Positions 9,417 through 20,952 are shown, counted from the first letter of the stretch. The stretch is DNA of 64,000 bases from Sabellastarte sp. h YS-2021 (GCA_964017235.1 OZ024931.1:121469530-121533529), one strand, 5' to 3'. Numbers and translations: made by a program. Notes: generated by a model not told the origin, from the letters alone.

Positions 9417-10496
9417 CTAGGGAGGAGTCACTACTTGTTGAGCAGCCACAAAGGATCCCAGATGGAAGGATAGGTCTTTTTGATTCTGGCCTGAAAGATC
9501 CTTGAGGTAGAAGGATGTAAAAGTGTTATGAGATTTCCAATGACATGCTTGGAGGATCTGGTCCATGGAGACACCCCCATAAAAAGCTTTGGAAGCAGCA
9601 AATGCTCGGACGTCATGGGCCTTAACCCCTAGTAGGTCCATGTCCGAATTTTCCACTCTTGAATAACAATATTTAATGGTGTTTTTAATCCAAGATGATA
9701 TGGTGGAGCACTGGATATCCTTGGAGTGGCCTTGTTTATAAGAGACAAATAACAAGGCTTTATCCTGTCTTAAATCTGCTGTGAGTTTAAGGTAGGTAGA
9801 GAGGGCCCTCACGGGGCATAGTAGGGCGTCCTCGTTAGAGTCGTTTTGTGGAGTTGCAAGAGCGGGAATAACCACTGGAGATACTGCTTGGTTTCCTTCC
9901 TTAGCTAGTTGGTTCTTGGCGATAAAGGAAGGAGAGGGGGTGAGTTGAATTTGGTCCCATTTGCCGAGGCATAATAACCCGTCTAAAGTCCAGGCGTGTA
10001 TTTCGCTGCGCCTTTTTCCTGATGCTAGGGCTAGGAGAAAAACTGTTTTCCAGGTAACATACTTCAAGGGAGCCTCCTGTAATGGTTCAAAAGGAGGTTG
10101 TTTGAGCTGGTGTAGGACTATGGAAAGATCCCACTTGGGTAAGTTCCTGGAACTTTTCGGCTTATCCCTATGGGAGCTGGCAATAAGTCTGGCTAATTCT
10201 GTATTGTTGCTGATATCCAATGGAACATTTCCTAATGTGTCAGCAATTGCTGTCCTATATCCCTCAATGGTGGATGGGCGTCTGTCCTTCTCATTGAAGA
10301 GAAAGCACATGAATTCGCATATATGTTTTATAGAAGGAGACCTGAAGTCCACCTGTTGTTCGATGCACCACCTTTCGAAAACTGACCATTTTGAGGCGTA
10401 GATGGCTCTAGTAGAGAGTCTTTGAGGTGCAGCAATTCTATCTGCCACCTCTGCGGTAAAGCCTTGGTTCTGGAGGGCTGTGCTCCTAGATACCAT
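9417..10496 (-). CDS. DIRS copy 1 tyrosine recombinase (integrase)
   Basis: 359 aa counted from the Met at 10496; the frame is open further upstream, so the true start is uncertain. It is a DNA strand-exchange enzyme of the lambda-integrase/YR superfamily that would insert the circular cDNA in the nucleus. An N-terminal SAM-like core-binding region at residues ~25-110 (RAIYASKWSVFERWC) is followed by the catalytic domain: the SGKRRSEIHAW box around residues 159-169 with the first catalytic Arg, HDVRAF with H294 and R297, CHW at 318-320, and the likely nucleophile Tyr330 in FTSFYLKDL. It overlaps the 3' end of the RT/RNase H frame by ~170 nt in the -1 frame, as is usual in DIRS elements. No break is seen. 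Confidence 0.88.
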   Translation of the reverse strand: MVSRSTALQNQGFTAEVADRIAAPQRLSTRAIYASKWSVFERWCIEQQVDFRSPSIKHICEFMCFLFNEKDRRPSTIEGYRTAIADTLGNVPLDISNNTELARLIASSHRDKPKSSRNLPKWDLSIVLHQLKQPPFEPLQEAPLKYVTWKTVFLLALASGKRRSEIHAWTLDGLLCLGKWDQIQLTPSPSFIAKNQLAKEGNQAVSPVVIPALATPQNDSNEDALLCPVRALSTYLKLTADLRQDKALLFVSYKQGHSKDIQCSTISSWIKNTIKYCYSRVENSDMDLLGVKAHDVRAFAASKAFYGGVSMDQILQACHWKSHNTFTSFYLKDLSGQNQKDLSFHLGSFVAAQQVVTPP

Positions 10497-12719
10497 GCGT
10501 GGAGGTTGAGGGATTCCGGGTGAGTGTGGAATTGGTTGTTCAGTGGTTGTTTGAGTAGAGAGCGAATTGGTGGGAGTTGTCTCGGGATGTCGAGTGACAG
10601 TTCCACCAGGTCCCAAAACCACGGTTTTGTTGGCCAGCCGGGGGCTATTAGGATGAGCCTGCACTGTTGGGACAGTAGTTTCTGGACCACTCTTGGTAGC
10701 AATGCTGTCGGAGGGAATGCGTACCCTATCATGTTCTTCCAGGAGATGTTTAGCGTGTCCACCGCCCAAGCCTGTGGGTCCGGGATTGGAGACACATAGG
10801 TTGGAAGTTTGGTGTTCAGGTTGGTGGCAAACAGGTCTATTTGTGGTCGTTCCCAAAGTAGGGAGATCCTTGTGAAGATATGAGGAGCCAAGGACCATTC
10901 TGTGTGTTGGATTTGGTTTCTCCTGGAGAGGCCGTCCGCAATAACATTGAGAGAACCTGGGACGTGCCGTGCTCTGAGTGTTATTTGGTGCTTGTTGCAC
11001 CATGTGAGTAGTCTCCACATGAGGGCACAAAGTTCGGTGGAGTGGGTTCCCCCCTGTTTGTTTATGTGGGCTACCACAGTTGTGTTGTCTGATGCTACCA
11101 GCACTTGTTTCTTGTGGCATTGGTGCGAGAAGTGTTGTAGGGCTAGGATTACTGCCTTTAGTTCCAGTACGTTTATGTGAAGGCATTTTTCTATTTGAGA
11201 CCATAGACCTCCGACGGAGTCGTGATTTAAGTGAGCGCCCCAGCCTGCGTTTGATGCGTCTGTAAAGATTAGAATGTCGTGATCTCTGGGGTGTAGGAAT
11301 TCTCCGACTAGGACGTTTTGGGGATTTAGCCACCATTCCCCGTGTTGTTTCATTCTGTGAGTCCAAGGAATTGGAGAATTCAAGGGCATCGGAGCTCTCC
11401 AGTGAGTCTTGAGATGCCATTGAAAAGGTCTCGTGTATCCTGCCCAGTTTCACAGTTTTCTCCGTGGATGCAAGTAATCCAATGATGGACATAAGTGTCC
11501 GTGCACTGAGAGTCGATCTCGTCGCGATTGCGTTGAATGTATTTTGGATCTTGCTCCATCTGTCTTTTGTGGGTTTGACCAGGCCTTGGTCCAACGCAAA
11601 ATGGTAGCCTATGAAGTCGAACCTCTGCTGGGGGGTGAGCTCCGATTTCTTGAGGTTTACGATGAACCCCAGGCTTCGAACCAGGGAGAGAAGTTTTGTT
11701 GTGTTTTCCTGAGCCTCTGGCTGAGAAGTGGCTCGTATTAACCAGTCGTCTAAGTATTGGTGTAGACGGATGTCTTGTTTTAAGGCCAGGAGCTTTACCT
11801 CCTTCACTAGGGAGGTAAAAACTAGGGGGGCCGTGGCCAGTCCGAAAGGAAGGCTGGTGAACTGGTATGTGGTTCCCTTGTGGTGAAACCTGAGGAACTT
11901 TCTTGATTGAGGGTGAATGGGGATGTGTAGATATGCATCGGACAGATCTATTCAGGTGACCCATTCTCCTTGTCTGAGCGATGTGCGGATAGATTCTGGA
12001 GTTTCCATCTTCAACTTGGAGACTCTTAGGTATTGGTTTAGGGAGCTGAGATCTATGACGGGTCTCCATTTGTTCCCTGGTTTTGGAACTAAGAACAGTC
12101 GGCTGTAGAACCCGAGACTGTCTTGTTTGTTTACTTTTTCTATTGCGTTTTTGGTTAGAAGATCCAGAATAGAAGTCGACAAGGCATTATCTTTGTCGGC
12201 GTCGTTGTATTCGCTGTGGATGCAAGGTGTTCTGGACAACTTGGGATGGTCCCTGAACGGTAGCCGGTAACCCTGTCTTAAGAGGTCCAGTTGAAAGGGG
12301 TGAGCGCCTTGTTGTTCCCAATGTTCTACAAACCACTTGAGTCTGCCTCCTACAGGGAGGTCTTTTATGTTTTCTTGGATATATAAAGGTACCTTGCCTA
12401 ACTGTACACTCGGAGTCTTTACCCCCTCCGGTGGGGTGTTTTTGCTCAGAGTCACTTGCCTCTCTGGGAGGCCACTGCTCCCGGGATGGTTGAGTGGTTT
12501 GTGGGGATCCCAAGGAAGCCCTGAAGGGGTTGAAGGAAGTTGTCCATGATTGAGTGGGGGAGAGGATTGAGGAGTGTCATTGGTTTTGTGTTTGTTGTTG
12601 GCTCTGGTTGCCACTGATGTTTTTACCTCTACCCCTGCGAGCTCCTCTGCCTTTGTTGCTACCACGAAAACCACCCCTGTGTGGTTGTTGCTGTGGGTAG
12701 AATTGAGGGGGCATGACAT
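10328..12719 (-). pseudogene. DIRS copy 1 reverse transcriptase/RNase H, broken
   Basis: The frame starts near the Met at 12719, overlapping the end of Gag in another frame. RT motifs in order: RLFLVPKPGNKWRPVIDLSS, then an in-frame TGA at 11952-11954, IDLSDAYLHIP (motif A), FGLATAP (B), YLDDWLI (C, catalytic Asp pair), FDFIGYHF. A 2-nt deletion near 11432 then shifts the frame. RNase H follows in 11389-10328: LIFTDASNAGWG, VLELKAV, ASDNTTVV, NVIADGLSR. After it comes a DLFAT..YAFPP..APGWP segment that some authors assign to a Dam-like methyltransferase domain in DIRS elements. The TGA is shared with copy 2; the 2-nt deletion is private. Confidence 0.88.
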
Positions 12720-14861
12720 ATTGAGGAGGGGGCATCTGGTAATACCCTCCTTGTTGATACGCCCCTCTGCCCCTGCCCCTGGGTTTCTTCTTCTGCTTGC
12801 CGTAGGGGTGAAACCTTGTGCTTTGTTGGTTTCCGGTCTTAACTCCTAGACCTATCAGGTGTTGTTCGTATTCTTGCATCAACGATCTCTCAAATAGGTC
12901 TGGGCCAGAGATAGGGGCTGCCCGTAGATTCTTTAGGCGATAAGAATCAAGACTATTATGGGCGTTCTTGAGATAGGAGTCCCTTCTGATGAGGACTAGG
13001 TTGGTTAGCAGGTGGAGAAATTTCTCCAGTAAGTGTTGATAGGCGACAGCAGTACTCCTGCTGATGTCCAGCATGAACTGCATCTGTGGGGTATCCTCTA
13101 CAGTTGAGTTGAGCAGTTGATGGAGAAACTGATCCCTGTTGTTTGGGTCTGGATCTGATGCCAGTAATCCAAATGTCTTTTCCCTTTGGTCTCTAGCTGC
13201 TCTGAGATTGTCAAGGGTCGATTCACTGGCGGTTGAGAGTGTTGATAGAAAATTTGAAGTAGCAATGCACTCCCTAACCATAAGTTCCAGTTTAACCAGT
13301 TCTCGTTGGTTGATAGAGGCTGTAGGAAGGCCTTTGTACCCGGGCCTGGCAATGTTGAGAAAGCCTGTGGTACTACTTGAGGTCTCTGTTCAAACGTTTC
13401 CCCTGCCACTGGGTACCAGTTCCCTCTGTTTGGTGGGTTGGGCACAAATTGTCCAATATCCAGGGAAGTTGATGAGGCTGGTCCAGGTTTGACCACCGTA
13501 TCCTGGTTTTGGAGCAGTTTTGCGATGTCATCCATTAGGGGAAGTTTGAGAGATGGTGGACGGGAGGATTGCTCCATGCGGAACATATTTGGATCGCGTC
13601 CAAGTCCTGAGCCGGGTTTGTAATCCTCCGTCTTTGCCGGGTCGTCTATGCCAAGGTATTGGCATACTCGGTCAATGAATGCGTGGAAATCTGCCTTGGG
13701 GGGAGGTGCTAAGTTCTCCGGTTCTGAGTCATCTACTTGAGAGGCAGATGAGTAGGATGATCCAGACTCCAAGCCATAGTCTCCCTTCTCGAGCCTTTGG
13801 AGGGGAGATTCTGATTGAGTTGGTGGTTGGGTTGGAGATGGAAGAGTAGGAGAAACTAACGCTTTAGTGGCTTGAGCGATAGAAGCTGACCCCTTTACCC
13901 CTTTTAATCCTTTCTTGACTGTCTGGTGAAAGGAGGTGTCCATCGGTTCTGGGGGTGTTGGAACCGGTTGGTTAGGTTGTGTTTGAACGACCTGGCTAGG
14001 TTGAGCCTGTGCAGATGGTAGTGGTGCTGAACTATCTGAAGGAGTTGGGGAGAATTTCTTGAACATTTCCTCCATGGAGGAGGTGAGAAACTGTTGAAGG
14101 CCTGATTGAAGTTGTGAGGATAGGTCCAACATTTGTTTCTGATTTCGCTGTGACAAATTCTCCATCATTTGCAGGTTTTGCTGTTCGAAATGTGCTTTTA
14201 GCATTTGTGTGCGAGGAGTAGGTGGAGGTACCAGTCTCTGTGGATCTGGAGCGGACGAGAACATTGGGTCCTGCTGGATGGTGGCTTTGGGTGGTGCTGG
14301 AGTCTTGAAAAAGACTGTTGATGTGGTGGGCACCGTGAGAAAAGCCGCGGACCTTGGAGGCGGTACAGAAGGTTGTACAAATTGTATCCCACTAGAGGGG
14401 AGATTCTGTGTCGACTGCAGTGGAGACAAGCCGGCCGGTGCTGACACTCCGGTCGGAGACACATAGCCGGTAGTACCGGTCCCGCTATCCTCGGTATTTA
14501 GATCCAAGATGGAGTCGTCTATTTAACCGGCCTCCGGATCCTCATCTTCCGGTTCCGGATCAGCCGACAAATTCTTGGATGCACGCTTGGCACTTCTTTC
14601 GTGAAATACAGTCCGGAGGTGATTCCATTCCACCTCTGTAAGGGCTGAACATGCAGAGCAAGCCTCTAGAGGGGCTCCTGAGGCACAAGGGTCCTCCCCT
14701 TTACAGTGCATTCTACAGCTGTAACACCTCAGGTGCTTATCAAATGCTGGCATCCAGTGCCCACATTTTCCCCTCTTCTGATAAGGAGGAGTGCCTACCA
14801 TGTTAGTGGTGGAAAAAATAAGTGTCACAAAATACAAGACACAAGAAGTTAATCTCACCAA
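12577..14861 (-). pseudogene. DIRS copy 1 Gag-like ORF1, broken
   Basis: Corresponds to the intact 761-aa ORF1 of copy 2. Here a C-to-A change on plus creates a TAA at 14523-14525, after residue 112, and a 1-nt deletion near 13351 (CAATGTTGAG against CAATGTTTGAG in copy 2) shifts the frame. The parts are 14861-14523, 14520 to ~13350, and then the other frame to 12577. The Cys-rich N-terminus and RGRG-rich C-terminus are both still recognisable. Confidence 0.88.
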
Positions 14862-15001
14862 AGAGTATACTAGAGTTGTCTATAAACAACGGTGAGACAA
14901 TAGATATATTCCTAGAGTAAATATCCTCTTAGAAACTGTATAAAAACTATCACAAAGTGAGAGTTCCAAAGAAAGCCAACTGATAAGATGGCTACCAACG
15001 G

Positions 15002-15204
15002 AAAGAAGGAAGAATCACGTGATCTGCTGCGCAGTCGTCATATATCCGGTCATCTCTGTACCGGTGTATCCGGTGAAGTGAGCCGGCTCCGGGGAGACCT
15101 CTCCCCGCACTCGGCCGGGAAAGTTTCCAACTTTCTACCCGTTGGCAGCTTTTCCGGTGGTCAACGGAATAGCACTCTGTTTCAATAGGTAAGTACATTG
15201 TAGC
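15002..15204. repeat. DIRS copy 1 right inverted terminal repeat
   Basis: Inverted match of 8564-8766. It ends in CTGTTTCAATAGGTAAGTAC, so a splice-donor-like AG/GTAAGT faces outward into the flanking spacer on the plus strand. Confidence 0.9.
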
Positions 15205-16090
15205 GCAATAAAATACAAGCATATTGGTATTATGCAACCTGTGATAATTCTGAACATTCTACTTTGTAATTAAATAGAAACATGTTTCCATTGTGTATTT
15301 CACTCAATGTATTTATCTTATATCCTTGATATTAATTCTGTTGTGCACTTCTTGTGTCTCACATAGCATTTCTTAATAAAATATTATGTTACCAATCTTA
15401 TGTGTCTATCTACTCGTTACTTTATGCTTGATACAATACAAAATCTTAATTCTTATTTACACAAAATTCAATGACAGCTTTTAACTGAAAACTCAAATAC
15501 TTTAGGTGAAGTCACTTTGCCAACCTTATTCCTAAGCCTAGCACTAATCATTCACTTTGCTACTGCTGCTGTTAGCACATAGTTTCTGGAATGTCACTCA
15601 AACTTTCAGTAAGTCTTGCTATTTTTACTTACAAATGGCTGGGTTTATGCTTGGGGTGAGGTTAAGGTCACTGCACAAATGCACGGGCCAAAATGGGGGT
15701 CAAAGTATCATACACTGTTGTGCACCTCTCTGGGAGAGCCCAGTGGTGATCTGTAATTTTCAAGAGCTAATGTTTAGACAATTGTGATAAGGTTATTTGA
15801 TATACATCAAAGTAAATCCAGTACAGCAAACCTCACAAGAAATACCTCTCAAGAAAGAGAAAACTTATGTAAAGATAAACTATCAAAACAAGATAGTTTA
15901 ACAGCACATGACCATATTCATTTATCAACTAAAAGTTTTCAAGTTGTACAATTTATTAACTCATCTAGTTAGCAACTGAAGCATAGCTGTCAATAATAAA
16001 AATAAGTACAGTAGTCAGTTCCAGCAATGCTTATATATTTGTGATATAAGAAATATGGCTCAAATAAGGCAGTAGAAACATTCTGGCACA

Positions 16091-16977
16091 GTCAAGGTCA
16101 AAGGTCACACCAAGGTCATACTATGATGCTTCACACCCACAACCTTGAACCAACATATCTAACAAGTAACTACACCTTATGGTTTTTCAGACAAAGCCTG
16201 GACACTATTTTACAGGTCAAGGTCAATACAGCCAGGTTAAAGGTCAATTCAAGGTCACGCCATGACGCTACATACCTACACCACCCAAACCAATGTCCCT
16301 ACCAAGTATCAACTTCTTGTACCTTATGGTTTGTGAGATATTGCCTAGTCAAGATTTTAAAGGTCAAGGTCATACACAGCTATGTCAAAAGTCAAATCAA
16401 TCTCACCCCATGACACTGCACACCTTCAACACCCTACCAAAGTTTCTACAAAGTATTAACTTCCTACGCCTCATGCTTTCCAAAGTTGGGGTTTTACGTC
16501 CCATTCAACAGCCAGGGTCATATTGGGACAGGTCCTCAGAATTGCCACTTGTGGGACTCGAACCCACATAGGTGACAGCCTATGATTAGATGCCAAACTT
16601 GCTAACCACTAGGCCACTGAGGACCTCTCCATGCTTTCCAAGACACAATCAACAAAATTTAAAGGGTCAAGGTCTTTACCGCAAGGTCAAAAGTTAAATC
16701 AATGTCACACCATGACACTGCATACCCACACCACTCAGCCAATTTCCCTACAACACATAAACTTTATACACGATGCGGCTTTTTCAGATACACCACAGAC
16801 AAGATTTGAAAGGTCAAGGTCACTAAAGCAAGGTCAAAGGTCAGGATCACAGCAAACCTTATCATTTGTAAGATACAGCCAGGGCAACATTTTAAATGAC
16901 AAAGCCACTAAGACAAGGTCAAATCATGGTCATACCATGATTTTCAAGGTCACTACAGCAAGGTCAAAGGTTAAATC
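16091..16977 (+). repeat. AGGTCA-rich spacer repeat with SINE inside, unit 3-4
   Basis: Same repeat as 6157-6883, interrupted at 16484-16629 by a SINE. One site that reads AGGCCACG in the alpha spacers at 3082 and 6318 reads AGGTCACG here, restoring a half-site. Confidence 0.9.
16484..16629 (-). mobile_element. tRNA-derived SINE, 146 bp
   Basis: Read on minus, it begins with a tRNA-like head carrying an A box (TGGCCTAGTGGTTAGCAAG, ~16598-16616) and a B box (GGGTTCGAGTCCC, 16553-16565), and ends with a tail including GGGACGTAAAACCCCAAC, a tail type seen in molluscan SINEs. It is flanked by a perfect 12-bp target-site duplication, CATGCTTTCCAA, at 16472-16483 and 16630-16641. The paralogous spacers lack it, so the empty site is known and the insertion (158 bp with duplication) is recent, after the 19.8 kb duplication. 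Confidence 0.92.
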
Positions 16978-17279
16978 AAGTTTACACCACACCTTATAGT
17001 TTCTGAGATACAGACAGGACCAGACTTCTTCCCACCTGTCTGCCGGCCCAATTTCAAGGAAATTATGCAGCTAATATCAGTTATGTGGCTAGAGCACAGA
17101 CACCAAAGTTTCTCAGTGGTTACATAAAACAGAAAATACAGTTTCAACAATACAACTTTTATTGATTCCATCAAATTGCTATTCATATTTACACAGTGCA
17201 ATATGGTTATAATGTCTTGATTATTATCACAGATAAATGCTAAGCATAGTATTCCAAAATTTCACTCATGCAACAACAA

Positions 17280-17690
17280 CTAACAATGGACATCAGCACC
17301 ATCTAAGGCTTCTAAATCCAGTTCGTCTTCAATGATGCCTTCTCTCAATAGTTTCAGGTGCAACGCATCCAACTTATCAGCATGTTGGCTGGCATAATCA
17401 TAGAACATGTTTCGGATACCCTCCAGAGTAGCAATCTTCAGTCTCAAGAAGTAGCGGAAGCTCCTGCTGCTGCAATCCACAGCTCTGTCATAGCGGTTCT
17501 GTAGGTATTCTATTTCATTGTTCATCAGCACCACTTGTTTGCAAGCAAGTCTAAACTTCTTGTTCATCTGCTTCAGACTGTACAGTAACTTTTCACCATA
17601 GTCATCATCATCCAAAAAATCAGACACACTGCTGTCCATGCTACTTTCCATCTCCAGTTCATAATCACTAATTTCCATATCTGACTCCAT
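17280..17690 (-). CDS. A gene, copy 4: small acidic helical protein of unknown function
   Basis: 136 aa, identical in sequence to the reference A protein (copies 1-3). TATA at 17783-17791, ATG at 17690. The leader has the GCAATACCAAG form; an in-frame upstream Met at 17765 would add 25 residues (MSEIYLKPLG..) if used. Confidence 0.85.
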   Translation of the reverse strand: MESDMEISDYELEMESSMDSSVSDFLDDDDYGEKLLYSLKQMNKKFRLACKQVVLMNNEIEYLQNRYDRAVDCSSRSFRYFLRLKIATLEGIRNMFYDYASQHADKLDALHLKLLREGIIEDELDLEALDGADVHC

Positions 17691-18187
17691 GTTAATAAAG
17701 TGCACAATTGGCAAGGTCACACAAGCTATAGCAATACCAAGAGGTTTTAGGTATATCTCTGACACACCCTACCTGGTGGGGCATATTTATACCACATCTG
17801 ATGACACAATGACACTGATCAACTCTTGATTGCAATCTGTGCTTAACTCCAAATACTCATCATCTGACAAAAGTCAAGTCCTGCCAAAGTGGCTCCACTA
17901 CCACATTGCAATTATCACCCACTCCTCAAGTGACATATCTTCTCTTCCCATTCAAAGCCTGATTTATGGCAGTTAGCCTGAACAAAGGACAATGCATTAT
18001 CAGTGGACCATTGAGCAGCCATTTCAAAGTCACTGTCAACCCATCTCAAAGGACAAATTACAATTTCAATAGCACTCAGGCCACTGGGACTTACAACTAC
18101 ATGTATATATACAGGAAGGCAATTTCAATGATGCATGTTACACCCTACCAACACAGTGATTCTGTATTTTTGTGACCTTTATTCATC
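17691..18187. promoter_or_regulatory. Divergent A/B promoter, unit 4
   Basis: TATA for A at 17783-17791. The B TATA at 18104-18112 reads TATATATAC, one base different from most units and shared with unit 8, its partner in the higher-order duplication. Confidence 0.7.
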
Positions 18188-18604
18188 ATGGAATCTGGTA
18201 TGGAACTTAATGATTATGAGTACAAAATGGACAGTAGCTTTGATACCACTGATTCAGATTTTCTGACCAATGATGATGATTATGGGCAGAACCTGTTAAA
18301 TCAAATCAAACAAATGAACAAGAAGTTCAGACTTGCCTGTAAACAGGTGGTCTTAATGAATAATGAAATAGAGTACCTGCAGAATCGATATGACAGAGCA
18401 GTTCAGCACAGCAACAGAAGCTACCGCTACTTTTTGAGACTCAAGATTGCTACCATAGAAGGAACAAGGAACATGTTTTATGATTATGCCAGTCAACATG
18501 CTGACAAATTAGATGCTCTACACGAACAGCTTCTCACTGAAGGCATCATTGAGGAGGAATTAGACCTAGATGCTCTTGATGATGAAGACATTGAAAGCCC
18601 ATAG
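18188..18604 (+). CDS. B gene, copy 4: small acidic helical protein of unknown function
   Basis: 138 aa, full-length acidic segment (DFLTNDDDYG). It has Thr in IEGTRNMF where most B and all A copies have Ile (IEGIRNMF), a variant shared with copies 5 and the broken 1 and 2. The stop is followed by an uninterrupted 3' UTR with AATAAA at +180. Confidence 0.87.
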   Translation: MESGMELNDYEYKMDSSFDTTDSDFLTNDDDYGQNLLNQIKQMNKKFRLACKQVVLMNNEIEYLQNRYDRAVQHSNRSYRYFLRLKIATIEGTRNMFYDYASQHADKLDALHEQLLTEGIIEEELDLDALDDEDIESP

Positions 18605-19503
18605 TTTTCCAAGATGACAAAATACAAGCATATTGGTATTATGCAACCTGTGATAATTCTGAACATTCTACTTTGTAATTAAATAGAAACATGTTTCCAT
18701 TGTGTATTTCACTCAATGTATTTATCTTATATCCTTGATATTAATTCTGTTGTGCACGTCTTGTGTCTTACATAGCATTTCTTAATAAAATATTATGTTA
18801 CCAATCTTATGTGTCTATCTACTCGTTACTTTATGCTTGATACAATACAAAATCTTAATTCTTATTTACACAAAATTCAATGACAGGTTTTAACTGAAAA
18901 CTCAAATACTTTAGGTGAAGTCACTTTGCCAGCCTTATTCCTAAGCCTAGCACTAATCATTCACTTTGCTACTGCTGCTGTTAGCACATAGTTTCTGGAA
19001 TGTCACTCAAACTTTCAGTAAGTCTTGCTGATTTTTACTTACAAATGGCTGGGTTTATGCTTGGGGTGAGGTTAAGGTCACTGCACAAATGCACGGGCCA
19101 AAATGGGGGTCAAAGTATCATACAGTGTTGTGCACCTCTCTGGGAGAGTCCAGTGGTGATCTGTAATTTTCAAGAGCTAATGTTTAGACAATTGTGATAA
19201 GGTGATTTTATATACGTCAAAGTAAATCCAGTACAGCAAACCTCACAAGAAATAACTCTCAAGAAAGAGAAAACTTAATATGTAAAGATAAACTATCAAA
19301 ACAAGATAATTTAACAGCACATGACCGTATTCATTTATCAACTAAAAGTTCTCAAGTTGTACAATTTATTAACTCATCTAGTTAGCAACTGAAGCATAGC
19401 TGTCAATAATAAAAATAAGTACAGTAGTCAGTTCCAGCAATGCTTATATATTTGTGATATGAAAAATATGGCTCAAATAAGGCAGTAGAAACATTCTGGC
19501 AGA

Positions 19504-20238
19504 GCCAAGGTCAAAGGTCACACCAAGGTCACGCTATGATGCTTCACACCCACAACCTTGAACCAACATATCTAACAAGTAACAATTCCCTACACCTTAT
19601 GGTTTTTCAGACAAAGCCTGGACACTATTTTACAGGTCAAGGTCAATACAGCCAGGTTAAAGGTCAATTCAAGGTCACGCCATGACGCTACATACCTACA
19701 CCACCCAAACCAATGTCCCTACCAAGTATCAACTTCTTGCACCTTATGGCTTCTGAGGTATAGCCTAGACAAGATTTTAAAGGTCAAGGTCATACACAGC
19801 TATGTCAAAAGTCAAATCAATCTCACACCATGACACTGCACACCTTCAACACCCTACCAAAGTTTCTACAAAGTATCAACTTCCTACGCCTCATGCTTTC
19901 CAAGACACAATCAACAAAATTTAAAGGGTCAAGGTCTATACGGCAAGGTCAAAAGTTAAATCAATGTCACACCATGACACTGCATACCCACACCACTCAG
20001 CCAGTTTCCCTACAACAAATAAACTTTATACATCATGCAGCTTTTACAGATACAGAACAGACAAGATTTGAAAGGTCAAGGTCACTAAAGCAAGGTCAAA
20101 GGTCAGGATCACAGCAAACCTTATCATTTGTAAGATACAGCCAGGACAACATTTTAAATGACAAAGCCACTAAGACAAGGTCAAATCATGGTCATACCAT
20201 GATTTTCAAGGTCACTACAGCAAGGTCAAAGGTTAAAT
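19504..20238 (+). repeat. AGGTCA-rich spacer repeat, beta type, unit 4-5
   Basis: A beta-type spacer, distinguished from the alpha type by ACAATTCCCTACACC, GATATGAAAAATATGG, CTTGCTGATTTTT and AACTTAATATGTAAAG. The half-site content and orientation are the same. Confidence 0.88.
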
Positions 20239-20541
20239 CAAGTTTACACCACACCTTATAGTTTATGAGATACAGACAGGACCAGACTTCTTCCCACCTG
20301 TCTGCCGGCCCAATTTCAAGGAAATTATGCAGCTAATATCAGTTATGTGGCTAGAGCACAGACACCAAAGTTTCTCAGTGGTTACATAAAACAGAAAATA
20401 CAGTTTCAACAATACAACTTTTATTGATTCCATCAAATTGCTATTCATATTTACACAGTGCAATATGGTTATAATGTCTTGATTATTATCACAGATAAAT
20501 GCTAAGCATAGTATTCCAAAATTTCACTCATGCAACAACAA

Positions 20542-20952
20542 CTAACAATGGACATCAGCACCATCTAAGGCTTCTAAATCCAGTTCGTCTTCAATGATGC
20601 CTTCTCTCAATAGTTTCAGGTGCAACGCATCCAACTTATCAGCATGTTGGCTGGCATAATCATAGAACATGTTTCGGATACCCTCCAGAGTAGCAATCTT
20701 CAGTCTCAAGAAGTAGCGGAAGCTCCTGCTGCTGCAATCCACAGCTCTGTCATAGCGGTTCTGTAGGTATTCTATTTCATTGTTCATCAGCACCACTTGT
20801 TTGCAAGCAAGTCTAAACTTCTTGTTCATCTGCTTCAGACTGTACAGTAACTTTTCACCATAGTCATCATCATCCAAAAAATCAGATACACTGCTGTCCA
20901 TGCTACTTTCCATCTCCAGTTCATAATCACTAATTTTCATATCTGACTCCAT
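20542..20952 (-). CDS. A gene, copy 5: small acidic helical protein of unknown function
   Basis: 136 aa with one replacement, Glu6 to Lys (MESDMKIS), shared with copies 6 and 9. TATA at 21045-21053. Confidence 0.85.
   Translation of the reverse strand: MESDMKISDYELEMESSMDSSVSDFLDDDDYGEKLLYSLKQMNKKFRLACKQVVLMNNEIEYLQNRYDRAVDCSSRSFRYFLRLKIATLEGIRNMFYDYASQHADKLDALHLKLLREGIIEDELDLEALDGADVHC

Larger units (their letters stand above)
8532..15214 (-). mobile_element. DIRS-like tyrosine-recombinase retrotransposon, copy 1
   Basis: A 6683 bp element with ~200 bp inverted terminal repeats, an internal complementary region, and minus-strand ORFs in DIRS order: Gag, RT/RNase H (plus downstream domain), YR. 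The empty site is known from neighbouring units (GACAAAATACAAG). The left junction reads GACAAAATTGAAAA and the right CAATAAAATACAAG, so there is no target-site duplication. Only the shared AAAAT is repeated, as expected when a YR joins a circular intermediate to a matching short target. The copy is disabled: a stop and a 1-nt deletion in Gag, a TGA in RT, and a 2-nt deletion between RT and RNase H. The YR frame is intact. Confidence 0.93.

Noticed and set aside
9961..10401. Plus-strand frame of 146 codons inside the DIRS element, and similar ones on plus through both copies
   Set aside because: Antisense shadows of the RT/RNase H and YR coding regions.
14988..15188. 66-codon frame in the DIRS ITRs (both ends, both copies)
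   Set aside because: It is duplicated only because the ITRs are inverted copies, and it points out of the element and ends at the terminus.
16550..16625. A tRNA gene
   Set aside because: A and B boxes are present, but the sequence continues into a SINE tail and is flanked by a target-site duplication; it is a tRNA-derived SINE head.
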